Source of the DNA: CAIODY01 sp041192505
GTDB taxonomy: Bacteria; Bacteroidota; Bacteroidia; Chitinophagales; CAIODY01
NCBI GenBank assembly: GCA_041192505.1
Contig: JBEEMV010000129.1
Coordinates: 1 to 16,448, forward strand
Direction: 5' to 3'
DNA length: 16,448 nt
The notes under the pieces are model-generated. The model was not told the origin of the DNA. It ran no database searches and saw nothing but the letters and a program-made list of their open reading frames with translations. The translations under genes and the position numbers were made by a program. Positions within the stretch are counted from its first letter, which is position 1. Every line of letters starts with the position of its first letter. Positions 13,975-16,448 of this stretch are shown here, one piece after another.

Positions 13975-14018
13975 GTAAATACTTGTTTTTTTATCAATTA
14001 AACTTTACCTAATTTTTT
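13972..14018 (+). terminator. Possible intrinsic terminator after the Cys-motif gene
   Basis: An 8-bp inverted repeat, TAGGTAAA (13972-13979, starting at the stop codon) and TTTACCTA (14004-14011), is followed by ATTTTTT. The stem is A/T-rich and the loop long (24 nt), so it is weaker than the terminator at 201-238. Confidence 0.4.
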
Positions 14019-14052
14019 CTTTCTAACTTGCTCTTTCAAAATAAATTGAGCA

Positions 14053-15966
14053 ATGAAAAAAATAATTTTGTTTTCGTGTTTAGTATTTTCTTTTTTTCAG
14101 GTTTTTTCGCAACCGCTTACACCATTGGTTGATTCAATACCGATGAGTGATGGCAGAAAATTAGCTGCCGATGTTTATATCCCATCTACCGTATCGCAAG
14201 CGGCAGTTATTTTAATTCAAACACCTTATAATAGATTAGGATATAGATTGGGGCTGCCTTTGGGCATTGTTAAAAATATTGATAGCAGCAAATATATTAT
14301 TGTAGTAGTTGATTGGAGAGGCTTTTATGGTTCGGCTGCTGCGGCGCATATTGGTGCACCAAGTTTGGGCAATGATGGACATAGTTGTGTAGAATGGATT
14401 GCACAACAAACATGGAGCAATGGCAAAGTGGGCACTTGGGGACCATCGGCTTTGGGCAGAGTGCAATTTCAAACAGCAAAAACAAATCCGCCACATTTAG
14501 TTTGTATTTGTCCGTTGGTGGCTGCGCCGCAATACGATTATGTTGAATATTATCCCAATGGCGTTCTTCGAACTGAATATGTAGACCAATTAGATAATTT
14601 AGGATTTGGTTTAAAACCTACACTGATGGCTCATCAAACACATGATGCAGCATGGAATTATTCAGAATCAATTAATAATTATCCCGATAGTATTCGTGTG
14701 CCATGCTTTATGATTGGTGGTTGGTACGATCATACTATTCAATTTATGTTGCCATTTTTTAATGAATTGCAAACGCAATCGCCTGTTAATGTTCGTAGCC
14801 AACATAAATTATTAATGGGGCCTTGGGTTCATGGCGGACATGGTACAGCGCAGGTGGGTAGCAGTTTACAAGGCCAGTTAAATTATCCTAATGCGGTTGA
14901 TGTAGATGATTCGTTAGCGTTATTATTTTTTGATTACCATTTACGAAATATTAATAATGGTTGGAATAATACAGCCGCAGTGCAGTATTATCAAATGGGC
15001 GAAAACACTTGGAACACTAATACTTCAGCCAATTTTAATGCAACTACTATTAATTTTTATTGTTATCAAAATGGCGATTTGCAAAATACTTTAGCCAATA
15101 GTTCAACAGATAAATTAACGTATAATTACGACCCTAATAATCCATCGCCAACTGTTGGCGGCGCTACGCTTCGAAGCGATTTAAATCAAGGTCCTTACGA
15201 CCAATCTGTTTTAGTGGAAACCAGAAATGATATATTGAAATTTACAACTCCTGCGCTTACACAAAATGCTGTAATGAAAGGCGAAGCGGTGGTACATTTA
15301 AAAGTTTCATCAGATAAAATGGATACCGATTTTGATGTACGATTATGTGATGTATATCCCGATGGAAAATCGATGTTGATTAATCATGGTGCGTTTAGAA
15401 TGCGATGCAGAAATGGGCTTACAGCAGCCGATACAACACATTTGCAACCCAATAATATTTACGATGGTGTGATAACATTGCCTGCAAGTTGTATTACTTT
15501 TTTGGCTGGTCATAAAATACGATTAGATGTTTCTTCATCAAATTATCCTGCATTTAATAGAAATATGAATACTGCAAAAGCACCTTATCCAAATAATAGT
15601 TTAGATACTTTGGTAAATCCAGTAATTGCCGCTAATACGGTTTATTGCAGCAATGCTTATGCTTCTTATATTTCATTGCCATTAATGAATTATACGGTAG
15701 GAATTGAGAAGTATAATTTGGTGGATGAAATAAATCTATATCCTAATCCATCTTCTTCTGAATTAATTTTTGCAACATATAGTAATGATAATTTTGAAAC
15801 AACTATTTATTCATTAATTGGCAACAAAGTGAAATCATTTTTGATGAATAAATCTTATTTAATGAATGTTAAAGAATTTGAAAATGGATTTTATGTTGCT
15901 GAATTTTGGAACAAAACAACTCAGCAAAAAACGAATAAATCATTTGAGATTTTTCACTCAAAATAG
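14053..15966 (+). CDS. Secreted CocE/S15-type hydrolase with T9SS sorting domain
   Basis: This 637-residue protein has a signal peptide (1-19, SFFQVFS before Q). Residues about 25-275 are the alpha/beta-hydrolase core of the CocE/NonD and X-Pro dipeptidyl-peptidase (S15) family: RKLAADVYIP, the oxyanion region VVVDWRGFYGS, and NDGHSCVEWIAQQTWSNGKV. The nucleophile elbow is GPSALG (S132), D226 lies in GGWYDHT and H260 in LMGPWVHGGH; these three make the expected catalytic triad. Residues about 395-545 form the C-terminal jelly-roll domain (TDFDVRLCDVYPDG). Residues about 554-637 are a type A T9SS sorting domain (EINLYPNPS ... GFYVAEF ... KSFEIFHSK). It probably hydrolyses peptide, ester or amide substrates at the cell surface or outside; the substrate is unknown. 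No confident -7 box is visible in the 78-nt gap upstream. Confidence 0.88.
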   Translation: MKKIILFSCLVFSFFQVFSQPLTPLVDSIPMSDGRKLAADVYIPSTVSQAAVILIQTPYNRLGYRLGLPLGIVKNIDSSKYIIVVVDWRGFYGSAAAAHIGAPSLGNDGHSCVEWIAQQTWSNGKVGTWGPSALGRVQFQTAKTNPPHLVCICPLVAAPQYDYVEYYPNGVLRTEYVDQLDNLGFGLKPTLMAHQTHDAAWNYSESINNYPDSIRVPCFMIGGWYDHTIQFMLPFFNELQTQSPVNVRSQHKLLMGPWVHGGHGTAQVGSSLQGQLNYPNAVDVDDSLALLFFDYHLRNINNGWNNTAAVQYYQMGENTWNTNTSANFNATTINFYCYQNGDLQNTLANSSTDKLTYNYDPNNPSPTVGGATLRSDLNQGPYDQSVLVETRNDILKFTTPALTQNAVMKGEAVVHLKVSSDKMDTDFDVRLCDVYPDGKSMLINHGAFRMRCRNGLTAADTTHLQPNNIYDGVITLPASCITFLAGHKIRLDVSSSNYPAFNRNMNTAKAPYPNNSLDTLVNPVIAANTVYCSNAYASYISLPLMNYTVGIEKYNLVDEINLYPNPSSSELIFATYSNDNFETTIYSLIGNKVKSFLMNKSYLMNVKEFENGFYVAEFWNKTTQQKTNKSFEIFHSK

Positions 15967-16005
15967 TTAAGTTCTAATTTCATTTCGCTATTTGGTAATA
16001 AATCT

Positions 16006-16013
16006 TATTTTTG
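16006..16013 (+). promoter_or_regulatory. Promoter -7 box of the DUF5606 gene
   Basis: TATTTTTG followed by C is an exact TAnnTTTG element, and transcription would start near 16020, leaving a leader of about 27 nt before the ATG at 16047. A TTTCG about 18 nt upstream (15983-15987) is a weak -33 candidate. Confidence 0.5.
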
Positions 16014-16046
16014 CGACCCAAACAAAATTATTATATCAATATAAAA

Positions 16047-16448
16047 ATGGATTTTAAAAACATTATTTACATCAGCGGCAAAAGTGGTTTGTACGAATTA
16101 GTAGGAAACCGAAGCAATGGCGTTATTGCCAAATCGCTTGAAGATAGCAGCACTCAATTTTATAGTAGCCGTGTTAATCAGTTTACACCCTTAGATAGTA
16201 TTGAAATGTACACATCAGAGGATAATGTGCCATTAAGAAAAATTATGCAATCGGCTAAGGATAAATTTGCTACGCATCCACCCGTTGACCACAACAGCGC
16301 CAACGATATTTTAAAAAAATATTTTAAAATTGTATTGCCTAATTATGATGAAGAAAAAGTAAAAATTAGCGATATAAAAAAATTCATAAAATGGTTTGCT
16401 ATCTGCAAAGACATGAATTTTGATGAAGTAGAAGAAACAAAAACAGAA
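16047..16448 (+). CDS. DUF5606 family protein (partial, N-terminal part)
   Basis: The frame opens at ATG 16047 and runs off the window after 134 codons. It starts MDFKNIIYISGKSGLYELVG, then NRSNGVIAKSLEDSST, and later KKYFKIVLPNYDEEKVKISD and IKKFIKWF. This is the pattern of the DUF5606 family, a cytoplasmic Bacteroidota protein with an N-terminal small barrel-like domain (ISGKxGLY) and a helical segment after it. No biochemical function is known to me. It has its own promoter box 34 nt upstream. Confidence 0.85.
   Translation, partial: MDFKNIIYISGKSGLYELVGNRSNGVIAKSLEDSSTQFYSSRVNQFTPLDSIEMYTSEDNVPLRKIMQSAKDKFATHPPVDHNSANDILKKYFKIVLPNYDEEKVKISDIKKFIKWFAICKDMNFDEVEETKTE

Overview
The window looks like a stretch of chromosome from a low-GC member of the phylum Bacteroidota, probably a Chitinophagales/Sphingobacteriales-like lineage; the exact genus cannot be told from this sequence. 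The evidence is two proteins ending in type IX secretion (T9SS) C-terminal sorting domains, promoters of the Bacteroidota TAnnTTTG type with no obvious Shine-Dalgarno sequences, and several Bacteroidota-typical families (DUF5606, a DUF6934-like protein, the coaX-linked outer-membrane protein, and a CxxC-type N-terminal domain). I see no rRNA, tRNA, CRISPR array, insertion sequence or prophage.

Layout. 1-142: the 3' end of a T9SS-exported protein, closed by a bidirectional terminator (201-238). 274-2828, minus strand: a tightly packed run of a PAP2-family phosphatase, a ZIP metal transporter, an antitoxin/VapC toxin pair and a MarC-family membrane protein. Its likely promoter, with two perfect 24-bp direct repeats, lies at 2911-2975. 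3108-5251, plus strand: a Lys1-like (saccharopine/alanine dehydrogenase superfamily) oxidoreductase and a secreted LysM plus double-psi-barrel protein. 5254-6009, minus strand: a secreted TPR protein resembling the RMDN family. 6099-6731, plus strand: a DUF6934-like protein and a 57-residue partner. 6774-9157, plus strand: ridA, coaX and an outer-membrane barrel protein, with coaX and the barrel gene overlapping by 4 nt. 9265-9900, minus strand: an unrecognised 211-residue protein set between two stretches of short degenerate intergenic repeats. 10033-13045, minus strand: uvrB, a MazF/PemK-like toxin with its antitoxin, and a DUF1330 protein. 13201-15966, plus strand: a Cys-motif membrane protein and a secreted CocE/S15-type hydrolase with a T9SS tail. 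16047 to the end: the start of a DUF5606 gene.

Most of the window is ordinary core gene content: DNA repair (uvrB), coenzyme A synthesis (coaX), enamine/imine detoxification (ridA) and membrane transport. Between these genes sit three compact two-gene modules. Two are recognisable toxin-antitoxin pairs (VapC type and MazF type). The third, the DUF6934-like protein plus its 57-residue partner, has a similar size and arrangement but no function I can assign; it is the best candidate here for something undescribed. Other points worth a look are the repeat-bearing promoter of the PAP2-ZIP run and substitutions at conserved motif positions in CoaX and in the PAP2 enzyme.
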